Below, piece by piece: positions 36,775 to 44,672 of a DNA stretch of 64,000 nt. The translations under genes were made by a program, and so were the position numbers. The stretch spans positions 124,001 through 188,000 of the forward strand of contig NZ_RZYA01000015.1 of assembly GCF_004005495.1 (NCBI RefSeq). The letters run 5' to 3'. Origin of the DNA: Streptomyces antnestii (GTDB lineage: Bacteria; Actinomycetota; Actinomycetes; Streptomycetales; Streptomycetaceae). The stretch's first letter is position 1. Each line of letters begins with the position of its first letter. The notes under the pieces are model-generated. The model was not told where the DNA came from. It made no database searches and was given only the letters and a program-made list of their open reading frames with translations.

Positions 36775-38685
36775 TCAGCCGACGACGCTGTCCCGCCAGG
36801 CGCGATGCAGATCGGCGAACGCTCCTGTACCGCGGATCAGTTCGTCCGGGGTCCCGTCCTCCGCGATCCGCCCGTGTTCCATGACCAGAACGCGGTCGGC
36901 GATCTCCACGGTCGACAGGCGGTGGGCGATGACGACCGCCGTCCGGCCGCGCAGCACCGTGTGCATCGCGCGCTGCACCGCCCGTTCGCCGGGGATGTCC
37001 AGGGAGCTGGTGGCCTCGTCGAGGATGAGGACCGCCGGGTCGGCGAGCAGGGCGCGGGCGAACGCCACCAACTGCCGCTGCCCGGCTGAAATTCGACCCC
37101 CGCGCTTGCGCACATCCGTGTCGTACCCGTCCGGCAGCGCCGTGATGAAGTCGTGCGCGCCGATCGCCTTCGCCGCGCGCTCGATGTCCTCACGGCTCGC
37201 CTCGGGCCGCCCGATCGCGATGTTCTCGGCGACCGTGCCGGAGAACAGGAACGCCTCCTGGGTCACCATCACCACGCCCCGCCGCAGCTCGGCGGTGCCG
37301 AGGTCGCGCAGGTCGACGCCGTCGAGCAGGACCCGGCCGGCCGACGGGTCGTAGAAGCGGGCCAGGAGTTTGGCCAGCGTCGACTTGCCCGCGCCCGTGG
37401 AGCCGACGACCGCGACGGTCTGGCCTGCGGGCAGGGTGAGATCGAAGCGGGGCAGCACCTCGCCGCCGGTGCGGTAGCCGAAGGACACCCCGTCGAAGAC
37501 GACCTCGCGGCCGGGCCGGTCCGCCGCCGCCTCGGGCAGCCCGCGCGGCGACGACGGCTCCGGCACGGTCGGCGTCTGGTGCAGCAGGCCGGCGATCTTC
37601 CGCAGCGAAGCGGCCGCGGACTCGTAGGAGTTGAGGAACATCGCGAGCCGGTCGATGGGGTCGTACAGGCGGCGGACGAACAGCACCGCGGCCGCGAGCA
37701 CGCCCAGTTCGAGCGTGCCGTCGGCGACGCGGTAGGCGCCCCACAGGACGATTCCGGCCACCGCGGTGTTCGCGAGGAGCCGGGAGCCGACCACGTAGCG
37801 CGCCATCTCCAGCATCGCGTCGCCGTTGACCCGCTCGTGACGGTGGTTGAGCCCGGCGAAGTCCGTGTCGTTGGCGCGCTCACGGCGGAAGGCGCGCACC
37901 GGCCTGATCCCGTTCATCGTCTCGGCGAACTTCACGATGACGCGGGCGATCGCGGAGGACCGCACCGCGTACACGCGGGCCGCGCGCCGCCGGTACAGCT
38001 GGATCAGGACGGCGAGCGGCAGGAACGACAGGGCGGCCACGGCGCCGATCCCCACGTCGAGCCAGAGCAGCATCGCCGTGATGTAGGCGGCGGCCAGGAC
38101 GATGTTGATGAGCTCCTGGAGCCCTTCGGCGAGCAGTTCGCGCAGGGACTCGACGTCCGTCGTCGCGCGCGAGATGAGCCGGCCGGACGTGTAGCGGTCG
38201 TGGAAGTCGACGCTGAGGGCCTGCGCGTGGCGGAAGATCCGGCCGCGCAGGTCGAGCAGCACGTTCTGGTTGACCCGCGCCGACACCCGGACGAACGCGT
38301 ACTGGAAGAGGCTGGAGCAGGACGCCGCCAGGAGGTAGCCGGCCGCCACCGCGATCAGCGGGCCGTGGTCGCTCGCGCGGAAGGCCGGCACCGCCCGGTC
38401 GATGGCGTACGCGACGAGCAGCGGCCCCGCCTGCACGGCGGCCTGCTGGAGCAGCAGACACAGCACGGCGAGCCACACCGTGCGGCGGCCCGGCGCGAGC
38501 AGGGAGCGCAGCAGCGCGCCGGTCGCGCCCTTCGGGGTGGGCAGGTCGTCCTGGTCGAAAGGGTCGGTGGGGGAGTCGGGGGAGTCGGCGGAGTCGGGGG
38601 AGGGGAGCCGCAGCTCCTTGCCGTCGTCGCCGCCTTCGGCCGCCGGATCCCGCGGTGTACGGTCCGGCCGGGTCGTCGTGGTCAT
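36775..38685 (-). CDS. ABC exporter half-transporter (TMD-NBD), second subunit
   Basis: A 636-residue multidrug-type half transporter. After an acidic N-terminal tail come six helices (about residues 60-350) with the family segment DLRGRIFRHAQALSVDFHDR followed by YTSGRLISRATTDVESLREL. The ATPase domain shows Walker A VVGSTGAGKSTLAKLL, Q-loop VMVTQEAFLFSGTVAENI, a degenerate signature RISAGQRQLVAFARALL, Walker B VLILDEATSSLD and switch His in VVIAHRLSTVEIADRV. The catalytic Glu is present, so this is likely the active-site-competent partner. ATG 38685 overlaps the stop of the upstream subunit by four bases, so they form a heterodimer. A much longer ORF reading through the neighbour is in the wrong frame. 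Confidence 0.92.
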   Translation of the reverse strand: MTTTTRPDRTPRDPAAEGGDDGKELRLPSPDSADSPDSPTDPFDQDDLPTPKGATGALLRSLLAPGRRTVWLAVLCLLLQQAAVQAGPLLVAYAIDRAVPAFRASDHGPLIAVAAGYLLAASCSSLFQYAFVRVSARVNQNVLLDLRGRIFRHAQALSVDFHDRYTSGRLISRATTDVESLRELLAEGLQELINIVLAAAYITAMLLWLDVGIGAVAALSFLPLAVLIQLYRRRAARVYAVRSSAIARVIVKFAETMNGIRPVRAFRRERANDTDFAGLNHRHERVNGDAMLEMARYVVGSRLLANTAVAGIVLWGAYRVADGTLELGVLAAAVLFVRRLYDPIDRLAMFLNSYESAAASLRKIAGLLHQTPTVPEPSSPRGLPEAAADRPGREVVFDGVSFGYRTGGEVLPRFDLTLPAGQTVAVVGSTGAGKSTLAKLLARFYDPSAGRVLLDGVDLRDLGTAELRRGVVMVTQEAFLFSGTVAENIAIGRPEASREDIERAAKAIGAHDFITALPDGYDTDVRKRGGRISAGQRQLVAFARALLADPAVLILDEATSSLDIPGERAVQRAMHTVLRGRTAVVIAHRLSTVEIADRVLVMEHGRIAEDGTPDELIRGTGAFADLHRAWRDSVVG

Positions 38686-40631
38686 CGCGTGCCCTTCCCC
38701 TCGCGCCCCTCGGGCCCGTCCTCTTCGGTGTCGGCTCCGGAGGTGCCGGATCCGGAGGTGTCGGATCTGGAGGTGCCGGCTCCGGACATGAGATGCCGGT
38801 ACTCGGCGTTGTCGCGCAGCAGTTCCTGGTGGGTGCCCACGGCCGTGATCCGCCCGCCCGACAGCAGGGCCACGCGGTCGGCGAGCAGCACCGTGGACGG
38901 CCGGTGCGCGACGACGAGCGCGGTGCTCTCGGCCAGCACCTCCCGCAGGGCCGCCTCCACCAGGGCCTCCGTGTGCACGTCGAGCGCGGACAGCGGGTCG
39001 TCCAGGACGAGGAAGCGCGGGCGCCCCACGACCGCGCGGGCGAGCGCGAGCCGCTGCCGCTGCCCGCCGGACAGGCTGAGCCCCTGCTCGCCGACCTGCG
39101 TGCCCGCCCCCTCCGGGAGCGCCTTCACGAAGGCGGCCTGCGCGACGCCGAGCGCGCGGTCGAGCTGTGAGTCGTCCGCGCCGGCCGCGCCCATCAGCAC
39201 GTTCTCCGCGACGGACGCCGAGAACAGGGTGGGCTCCTCGAACGCGACGGAGACGAGCGTGCGCAGTTCCTCGCGCTCCATCGCGGCGATGTCGCGCCCG
39301 TCGAGCGTGATCCGCCCGCCGCTGAGCTCGTGCAGCCGGGGCACGAGCGCGGTCAGGGTCGTCTTGCCGCTGCCGGTCGCCCCGACGAGCGCCAGGGTCT
39401 CGCCGGATCTGATGTGCAGGTCGATGTGGTCCAGGACGGGTTCGGACGCCTCGGGCGCGTCCGGGTAGTGGAAGCGGACGCCCTCGAACCGCAGCCCGCC
39501 GACGCCGTCCTCCCGCCCCGCGCCGTCCTCCCGCCCGGGGGCGTCGGCCTGCCCGGGGGCACCAGCCGCCGTCTCCGAGCTCTCCTCCGGTGCGTCCATG
39601 ACCTCGAAGCTCTCCTCCGGTGCGTCCATGACCTCGAAGAACCGTCGTGTCGCCGTCGCCGCCTCCTGGCTCATGGCGAGCAGGAACCCGATCGAGTCGA
39701 TCGGCCAGCGCAGGGCGAGCGCCGTCGACAGGAAGGCGACCAGCGTCCCCGCGGACAGCTTCCCGTCGGCGACCTGCACCGACCCGAGCACGAGCGCGGC
39801 CCCCAGCGCCAGCTCCGGCAGCAGCGTGATGACCCCGAGGATCCCGGCGAGCAGACGGGCCTTCGTGAGCTCGGTGCCGCGCAGCGTGCGCGACAGGTCG
39901 CGGAAGGCCCGCGCCTGGCTGCGGTGCCGGCCGAACCCCTTGATGATCCGGATGCCGAGGACGGACTCCTCGACCACGGTCGTCAGGTCCCCGACCTGGT
40001 CCTGGGCGCGCCGCGACACGGCCGCGTACGCCGACTCGAACCGGTAGCAGAGCACCATCAGCGGCAGCGCGGGCGCCAGCAGGACGAGGCCGAGGCCCCA
40101 GTCCTGCGCGAGGAGCAGCACGAAGCCGGCGGCGATCGTCACGCCGTTGACGATCAGGAACGTCAGCGGGAAGGCCAGGAACATCCGGACGACCATGAGG
40201 TCGGTCGTCCCGCGCGACAGGAGCTGGCCCGATGCCCACCGGTCGTGGAACGCGACGGGCAGCCGCTGCAGATGCCGGTACAGATCCGCCCGCATGGCCG
40301 CCTCGACGCTCACGAGGGGGCGCGCCACCAGCCACCGTCTCAGCCCGAACAGCAGCGCCTCGGTGACCCCGAGCGCGAGCAGCATGCCTGCGCCCAGCCA
40401 CACCCCGCCCGGGTCGTGGTCCGTGACCGGCCCGTCCACGATCCACTTGAGGACGATCGGGAACACGAGCGACAGACAGGAGGCGACCACGGCGACGACC
40501 GCCGCCGAGGCCCAGCGCGCCCGCACGGGCCGCACGTACGGCCACAGGCGCAGCAGGGTGCGCACGGCGGACTGCTCCGCCGCCGGGGGGAGTTGGTCGG
40601 GTTCCGTGGCCGGTGCATGTGTAGTGGGCAT
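38682..40631 (-). CDS. ABC exporter half-transporter (TMD-NBD), first subunit
   Basis: Partner half transporter of 649 residues. Six membrane helices occupy about 35-330, with AAMRADLYRHLQRLPVAFHD followed by RWASGQLLSRGTTD typical of the family. The ATPase domain has Walker A LVGATGSGKTTLTALV, Q-loop VAFEEPTLFSASVAENVL (Glu-Glu in place of the usual Gln), signature LSLSGGQRQRLALARAVV and Walker B FLVLDDPLSALD, where the catalytic Glu is replaced by Asp. That is the usual degenerate site of heterodimeric exporters. The linker contains a perfect 10-residue tandem duplication (VMDAPEES repeated). The C-terminal tail is Ser/Thr/Gly-rich. ATG 40631 lacks a strong RBS. Substrate unknown. Confidence 0.92.
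   Translation of the reverse strand: MPTTHAPATEPDQLPPAAEQSAVRTLLRLWPYVRPVRARWASAAVVAVVASCLSLVFPIVLKWIVDGPVTDHDPGGVWLGAGMLLALGVTEALLFGLRRWLVARPLVSVEAAMRADLYRHLQRLPVAFHDRWASGQLLSRGTTDLMVVRMFLAFPLTFLIVNGVTIAAGFVLLLAQDWGLGLVLLAPALPLMVLCYRFESAYAAVSRRAQDQVGDLTTVVEESVLGIRIIKGFGRHRSQARAFRDLSRTLRGTELTKARLLAGILGVITLLPELALGAALVLGSVQVADGKLSAGTLVAFLSTALALRWPIDSIGFLLAMSQEAATATRRFFEVMDAPEESFEVMDAPEESSETAAGAPGQADAPGREDGAGREDGVGGLRFEGVRFHYPDAPEASEPVLDHIDLHIRSGETLALVGATGSGKTTLTALVPRLHELSGGRITLDGRDIAAMEREELRTLVSVAFEEPTLFSASVAENVLMGAAGADDSQLDRALGVAQAAFVKALPEGAGTQVGEQGLSLSGGQRQRLALARAVVGRPRFLVLDDPLSALDVHTEALVEAALREVLAESTALVVAHRPSTVLLADRVALLSGGRITAVGTHQELLRDNAEYRHLMSGAGTSRSDTSGSGTSGADTEEDGPEGREGKGTR
39579..39638. 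repeat. Perfect 30-bp tandem duplication inside an ABC exporter gene
   Basis: The 30-bp unit at 39579-39608 is repeated exactly at 39609-39638. It encodes a repeated FEVMDAPEES segment in the linker between the membrane and ATPase domains and keeps the frame. Confidence 0.9.
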
Positions 40632-40804
40632 CAGAGGTGAGACTACGGATCGGTACTGACAACGCCACCGGGTTTCCGGCGCGAACGCCCTCGCGCCGTG
40701 GTCCGCCCCGTCAAAGTCGTAGCGCCGTATCAACCGATCGGCTGATGCCCGTTCGAGCGCGATGGGCGATGCCGGGCGAGGGCCCGTGCGGGGATTCTCG
40801 GAGC

Positions 40805-41743
40805 ATGACGACGACACAGAGCGCAGCGCGGGGCACGCGGCCCCTGATCGAGGTCTCCGGGCTCCGCAAGGTCTATGCCGGGCGGGCCGTCGTCGACGGC
40901 CTCTCGTTCACCGTCGCGGAGGGCGAGATCTTCGGCATCCTCGGCCCGAACGGCGCCGGCAAGACGACCGCCGTGGAGTGCGTCGAGGGACTGCGCGTCC
41001 CCGACGCCGGACGCGTGCGGGTCGCCGGACTCGACCCCGTGGCCGACCACGACCAGGTCACCTGCATCCTCGGCGCCCAGCTCCAGGAGAGCGAACTCCA
41101 GCCGAAACTCACCGTCCGCGAGGCGCTCGAACTGTACGCGGCCTTCTACCCGGACCCCGCCGACTGGCGCCCCCTGGCCGAACGCCTGCGCCTCACGGAC
41201 AAGCTCGGCACCCGGTTCGCGAAGCTCAGCGGTGGCCAGAAGCAGCGCCTGTTCATCGCGCTCGCCCTGATCGGCAACCCGCGCGTCGTCGTCCTCGACG
41301 AGCTGACCACCGGCCTGGACCCGCGCGCCCGCCGCGACACGTGGCAGCTCATCGAGGACGTCCGCGACAGCGGCGTCACCGTCCTGCTCGTCACGCACTT
41401 CATGGAGGAGGCACAGCGCCTCTGCGACCGGATCGCCGTGATCGACCAGGGCAGGATCGCCGCCCTCGACACCCCGGCGGGACTCATCAGCCGGGCCGCG
41501 GCGTCCACCGTCATGTCGTTCACGCCGTCCGTGCCGCTCGACGAGGAGGCGCTGCGCGACCTGCCCGCGCTCGCGTCCGTCGAGCACAAGGACGGCCGCG
41601 TCACCCTGGGCGGCACCGACGAGACGGTCAACGCCGTGCTCACGCTGCTCGCCCGCCACCACATCACCGCCCACCAACTCCGCGTGTCCGACGCCACGTT
41701 GGACGACGCGTTCCTCGACCTCACGGGAGTCGGCCAGTCATGA
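40805..41743 (+). CDS. ABC-2 exporter ATP-binding protein
   Basis: A 312-residue ATPase of the DrrA/CcmA type. Walker A is ILGPNGAGKTTAVECVEG, signature KLSGGQKQRLFIALAL, Walker B VVVLDELTTGLDPRARR and switch His LVTHFMEEAQRLCDR; the C-terminal extension of about 80 residues (ASVEHKDGRVTLGGTDETVN) is typical of drug-resistance ATPases. In Walker B the residue after Glu is Leu instead of Pro. ATG 40805, four-base overlap with the permease gene. It is first in a rightward unit with a permease and a two-component system that probably regulates it, an arrangement common for antibiotic detoxification. Substrate not deducible. Confidence 0.93.
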   Translation: MTTTQSAARGTRPLIEVSGLRKVYAGRAVVDGLSFTVAEGEIFGILGPNGAGKTTAVECVEGLRVPDAGRVRVAGLDPVADHDQVTCILGAQLQESELQPKLTVREALELYAAFYPDPADWRPLAERLRLTDKLGTRFAKLSGGQKQRLFIALALIGNPRVVVLDELTTGLDPRARRDTWQLIEDVRDSGVTVLLVTHFMEEAQRLCDRIAVIDQGRIAALDTPAGLISRAAASTVMSFTPSVPLDEEALRDLPALASVEHKDGRVTLGGTDETVNAVLTLLARHHITAHQLRVSDATLDDAFLDLTGVGQS

Positions 41744-42504
41744 GCACCGCGACCCTCACGCGTACCTCGCCGAACCGCGCCGTCCTGCGGACCGAGCTCC
41801 GGCTCTTCGGGCGCGAGCCCGCCGGCCTCTTCTGGATCGTCGTGTTCCCGACGGTCCTGCTCGTCATCCTCGGCTCCATCCCCTCCTTCCGCGAGGCCGA
41901 CAAGTCTCTCGGCGGGATCCGCCTCGTCGACGCGTACGTCCCCGTAACCGTGCTGCTCGCGATGATCATGTCCGGTCTGCAGTCCATGCCGCCCGTCATC
42001 ACCGGCTACCGCGAACGCGGCATCCTGCGCCGCATGTCGACGACTCCGGTGCGCCCCGCGGCGCTCCTCGGCGCGCAGATGGGCATCCACGGCGCCGCCG
42101 CCCTGTGCTCGGCGGTCCTCTCGCTCGCGGTCGGCCGGATCGCCTTCGGCGTACCGCTGCCGAGGCACGCGGCGGGCTACCTGCTGGCCCTCGTGCTCGC
42201 GGTCCTCGTCGCCCTGGCGCTCGGCGCCCTCGTGTCGGCCCTGTCGCGTACGACGAAGATCTCCAACGCGATCGGCTCCGTCGTCTTCTTCCCGATGATG
42301 TTCTGCGCGGGCGTCTGGCTGCCCGTCCAGGCGATGCCCGGCGCGCTCGCGCACATCGTCGCGTACTCGCCCTTCGGCGCCGCCGCCGAGGCCCTGGGCC
42401 AGGCCGCCGCCGGTGACTGGCCGAGCTGGTCCCACCTGGGCGTCCTCGCCGTGTGGACCCTGCTCCTGTCCGGCGCCGCGTCGCGCTGGTTCCGCTGGGA
42501 GTGA
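41740..42504 (+). CDS. ABC-2 type permease
   Basis: A 254-residue inner-membrane permease with six helices in the ABC-2 pattern. The cytoplasmic coupling segment ITGYRERGILRRMSTTPVRP and the second half motif FFPMMFCAGVWLPVQAMP, followed by YSPFGAAAEAL, are diagnostic. It works with the ATPase encoded immediately upstream (four-base ATGA overlap). The downstream kinase gene follows after 37 bp, so all four genes are probably co-transcribed. Confidence 0.93.
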   Translation: MSTATLTRTSPNRAVLRTELRLFGREPAGLFWIVVFPTVLLVILGSIPSFREADKSLGGIRLVDAYVPVTVLLAMIMSGLQSMPPVITGYRERGILRRMSTTPVRPAALLGAQMGIHGAAALCSAVLSLAVGRIAFGVPLPRHAAGYLLALVLAVLVALALGALVSALSRTTKISNAIGSVVFFPMMFCAGVWLPVQAMPGALAHIVAYSPFGAAAEALGQAAAGDWPSWSHLGVLAVWTLLLSGAASRWFRWE

Positions 42505-42541
42505 CCCGGTGACCACCGCCGCGGCCGTGCAGACTGTGCGC

Positions 42542-43828
42542 ATGACGACGCAGACGGACCAGGGCGGCGCCGCGGCGGACGCCGCCCTGACGGTCGAGGA
42601 GCGCTGGGCGAACTTCCACCGCTACGGCCCCTTCGGCCTCCTCGGCATCGGCCTCACGATGTCGATCGCCACGTCCCAGGTCGTCGGCATGGACCGGTCC
42701 GACTGGTACGTCGTCGGGTCGCTGTCCCTCGCCGCGTTCGTCCTCCAGGTGTGGTGGGTCCGGGCGATGCGCACCAGGCCGGGCCCCTGCGCCGCCAGCA
42801 TCTTCAACTACTGGGTCCGCTGGGCGATCAGCTTCGTCGTCGCCTGGATCAACCCGTTCTTCGCGTTCTACGGGGCCTGCGGCTACTTCGACGTCGAACG
42901 GCTGCTGCCACGCCGCATGGTCAGGCCGGGCGTGGTCGCGGCGGTCGTCGTCGTGGCCGGGTCCCAGTCGGGTGGCCTGCCGCCGCACGGCCCCGTCGGC
43001 TGGGCCGTGTTCGGCGGCCTCCTGGCCGTCAACACGACACTCGCCGCGATCATGGGCCACCTCAACGCCAAGGAGAACGAACGCGCCCGCGTCCAGGCCG
43101 AGACGATCGCCGAACTGGAGCGCACGAACACCGCGCTCCAGGAGGCCATGGACGAGAACGCCGCCCTTCACGCCCAACTCCTCGTCCAGGCACGCGAGGC
43201 GGGCGTCGCCGACGAGCGCCGGCGGCTCGCCGCGGAGATCCACGACACCATCGCGCAGGGCCTGACCGGGATCATCGCCCAGCTCCAGGTCGTCGCGGGC
43301 ACCGCCGACCCGCAGCAGGCCCGCGTCCATCTGGACCGCGCCGCCGACCTCGCCCGGCACAGCCTCGGCGAGGCCCGCCGCTCCGTGCACAACCTCTCCC
43401 CGGCGGCCCTGGAGAACGCGTCCCTGCCCGAGGCACTGAAGAAGACCGTCGACGACTGGTCCCGGCGCACCGGCGTACGGGCCGAGTTCACCGTCACCGG
43501 CACCACCGAGCCGCTGCACGACGAGATCGAGGCGACCCTCCTGCGGATCGCCGAGGAGGCCCTGTCGAACGCGGCCCGGCACGCGCACGCCGGCCGGCTC
43601 GGCGTCACGCTCTCCTACATGGCCGGCGAGGTCACGCTCGACGTGCGCGACGACGGCCGCGGCTTCGACCCCCTGGAACTGCCCGCCCGCACCGGCACCG
43701 GCGGCTTCGGCCTCGACGGGATGCGGGCACGCGCCGAACGGATCGCCGGAGCGCTGACGGTGGAGTCCGAGCCCGGCACAGGCACCGCCGTGTCGGCTCG
43801 CGTACCGTTGGTGCGCCATGACCAGTGA
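42542..43828 (+). CDS. NarL-system sensor histidine kinase
   Basis: A 428-residue HisKA_3-type kinase. Five hydrophobic segments at about residues 25-185 form the membrane sensor with little extracellular sequence. A coiled coil (NAKENERARVQAETIAELER) leads to the dimerisation/phosphoacceptor motif RRRLAAEIHDTIAQGLTGII, where His of EIHDT is phosphorylated. The ATPase domain has ALSNAARHAHAGRLGVTLSY (N-box) and DVRDDGRGFDP and GGFGLDGMRARAERI (G-boxes). It overlaps the response regulator gene by 11 bp. Membrane-embedded sensors like this often detect envelope stress or membrane-active antibiotics; placement after an ABC exporter agrees with that. Confidence 0.92.
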   Translation: MTTQTDQGGAAADAALTVEERWANFHRYGPFGLLGIGLTMSIATSQVVGMDRSDWYVVGSLSLAAFVLQVWWVRAMRTRPGPCAASIFNYWVRWAISFVVAWINPFFAFYGACGYFDVERLLPRRMVRPGVVAAVVVVAGSQSGGLPPHGPVGWAVFGGLLAVNTTLAAIMGHLNAKENERARVQAETIAELERTNTALQEAMDENAALHAQLLVQAREAGVADERRRLAAEIHDTIAQGLTGIIAQLQVVAGTADPQQARVHLDRAADLARHSLGEARRSVHNLSPAALENASLPEALKKTVDDWSRRTGVRAEFTVTGTTEPLHDEIEATLLRIAEEALSNAARHAHAGRLGVTLSYMAGEVTLDVRDDGRGFDPLELPARTGTGGFGLDGMRARAERIAGALTVESEPGTGTAVSARVPLVRHDQ

Positions 43829-44483
43829 CCCCGCCCGCGCCGGCGAACCGGCCGTCATCTCCCTGCTGATCGTCGACGACCACCCCGTCGTAAGGGACGG
43901 ACTGCGCGGCATGTTCGAGTCGGCCGACGGCTTCGCGGTCCTCGGTGAGGCGTCGAACGGGGTCGAGGCCGTCGACCTCGCCGCCCGCCTCGACCCCGAC
44001 GTCGTCCTCATGGACCTGCGCATGCCCGGCGGGAACGGCGTGGATGCCATCAAGGAGCTCACCCGCCGCGGCGCCCGCTCCCGCGTCCTCGTCCTCACCA
44101 CGTACGACACGGACTCGGACACGCTCCCGGCGATCGAGGCGGGCGCCACCGGCTATCTCCTCAAGGACGCCCCGCGCGAGGAGCTGTTCACGGCCGTCCG
44201 GGCCGCCGCCGACGGCCGCACCGTGCTGTCCCCGGCGGTCGCCTCCCGGCTCGTGACCGCCGTCCGGAGCCCGTCCGCCCCGGCCGGCGAACCCCTCTCG
44301 GCGCGGGAGCGCGAGGTCCTCGCCCTGGTCGCCAAGGGCACGTCGAACAAGGAGATCGCCCGCGTCCTGTTCATCAGCGAGGCGACCGTGAAGACCCATC
44401 TCACGCACGTCTACGGCAAGTTGGGCGTGAAGGACCGCGCGGCCGCCGTCGCGGTGGCGTACGACAGGAAGATCCTCGGCTAG
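43818..44483 (+). CDS. NarL/LuxR-type response regulator
   Basis: A 221-residue regulator partnered with the upstream kinase. The receiver domain has LLIVDDHPVVRDGLRGMF, phosphoacceptor Asp in DVVLMDLRMPGGNG, Thr in LVLTTYDTDSD and Lys in GYLLKDAPREELF. The C-terminal LuxR helix-turn-helix is LSAREREVLALVAKGTSNKE followed by IARVLFISEATVKTHLTHVY. It most likely controls the ABC-2 exporter encoded upstream. The ATG at 43818 lies inside the kinase gene. Confidence 0.94.
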   Translation: MTSDPARAGEPAVISLLIVDDHPVVRDGLRGMFESADGFAVLGEASNGVEAVDLAARLDPDVVLMDLRMPGGNGVDAIKELTRRGARSRVLVLTTYDTDSDTLPAIEAGATGYLLKDAPREELFTAVRAAADGRTVLSPAVASRLVTAVRSPSAPAGEPLSAREREVLALVAKGTSNKEIARVLFISEATVKTHLTHVYGKLGVKDRAAAVAVAYDRKILG

Positions 44484-44608
44484 GGCGTGCCGGCGGATCA
44501 GGGGTCGGACAGGTCGCGGCGTCCGGTGCGGTGCATCGCAAGGCGCCGGAGCGTCCTGACAGCGGAGCCATCCGGTCGTTTCGGCAACGCGGCGAGGTGC
44601 CGTGCGGA

Positions 44609-44640
44609 TGGGGGCACCTCCCAGTGGTAGCTGGGGGAGT
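44609..44640. repeat. Streptomyces-type dispersed palindromic repeat
   Basis: Contains GGGGGCACCTCCCAG, a six-base spacer, then CTGGGGGAG, a short imperfect dyad of a kind I know as recurrent in Streptomyces intergenic regions. It lies in the 189-base convergent gap between the response regulator and glgX; no gene is seen there. It may serve as a bidirectional terminator. Confidence 0.5.
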
Positions 44641-44672
44641 CGCGGCCCCGGCCGTGATCCGCCGGGTACGCC

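Noticed and set aside
36775..40668. Single 1297-codon minus-strand ORF
   Set aside because: Its N-terminal half is the wrong frame of the upstream ABC half-transporter. The real subunits are two genes with a 4-bp overlap at 38682-38685.
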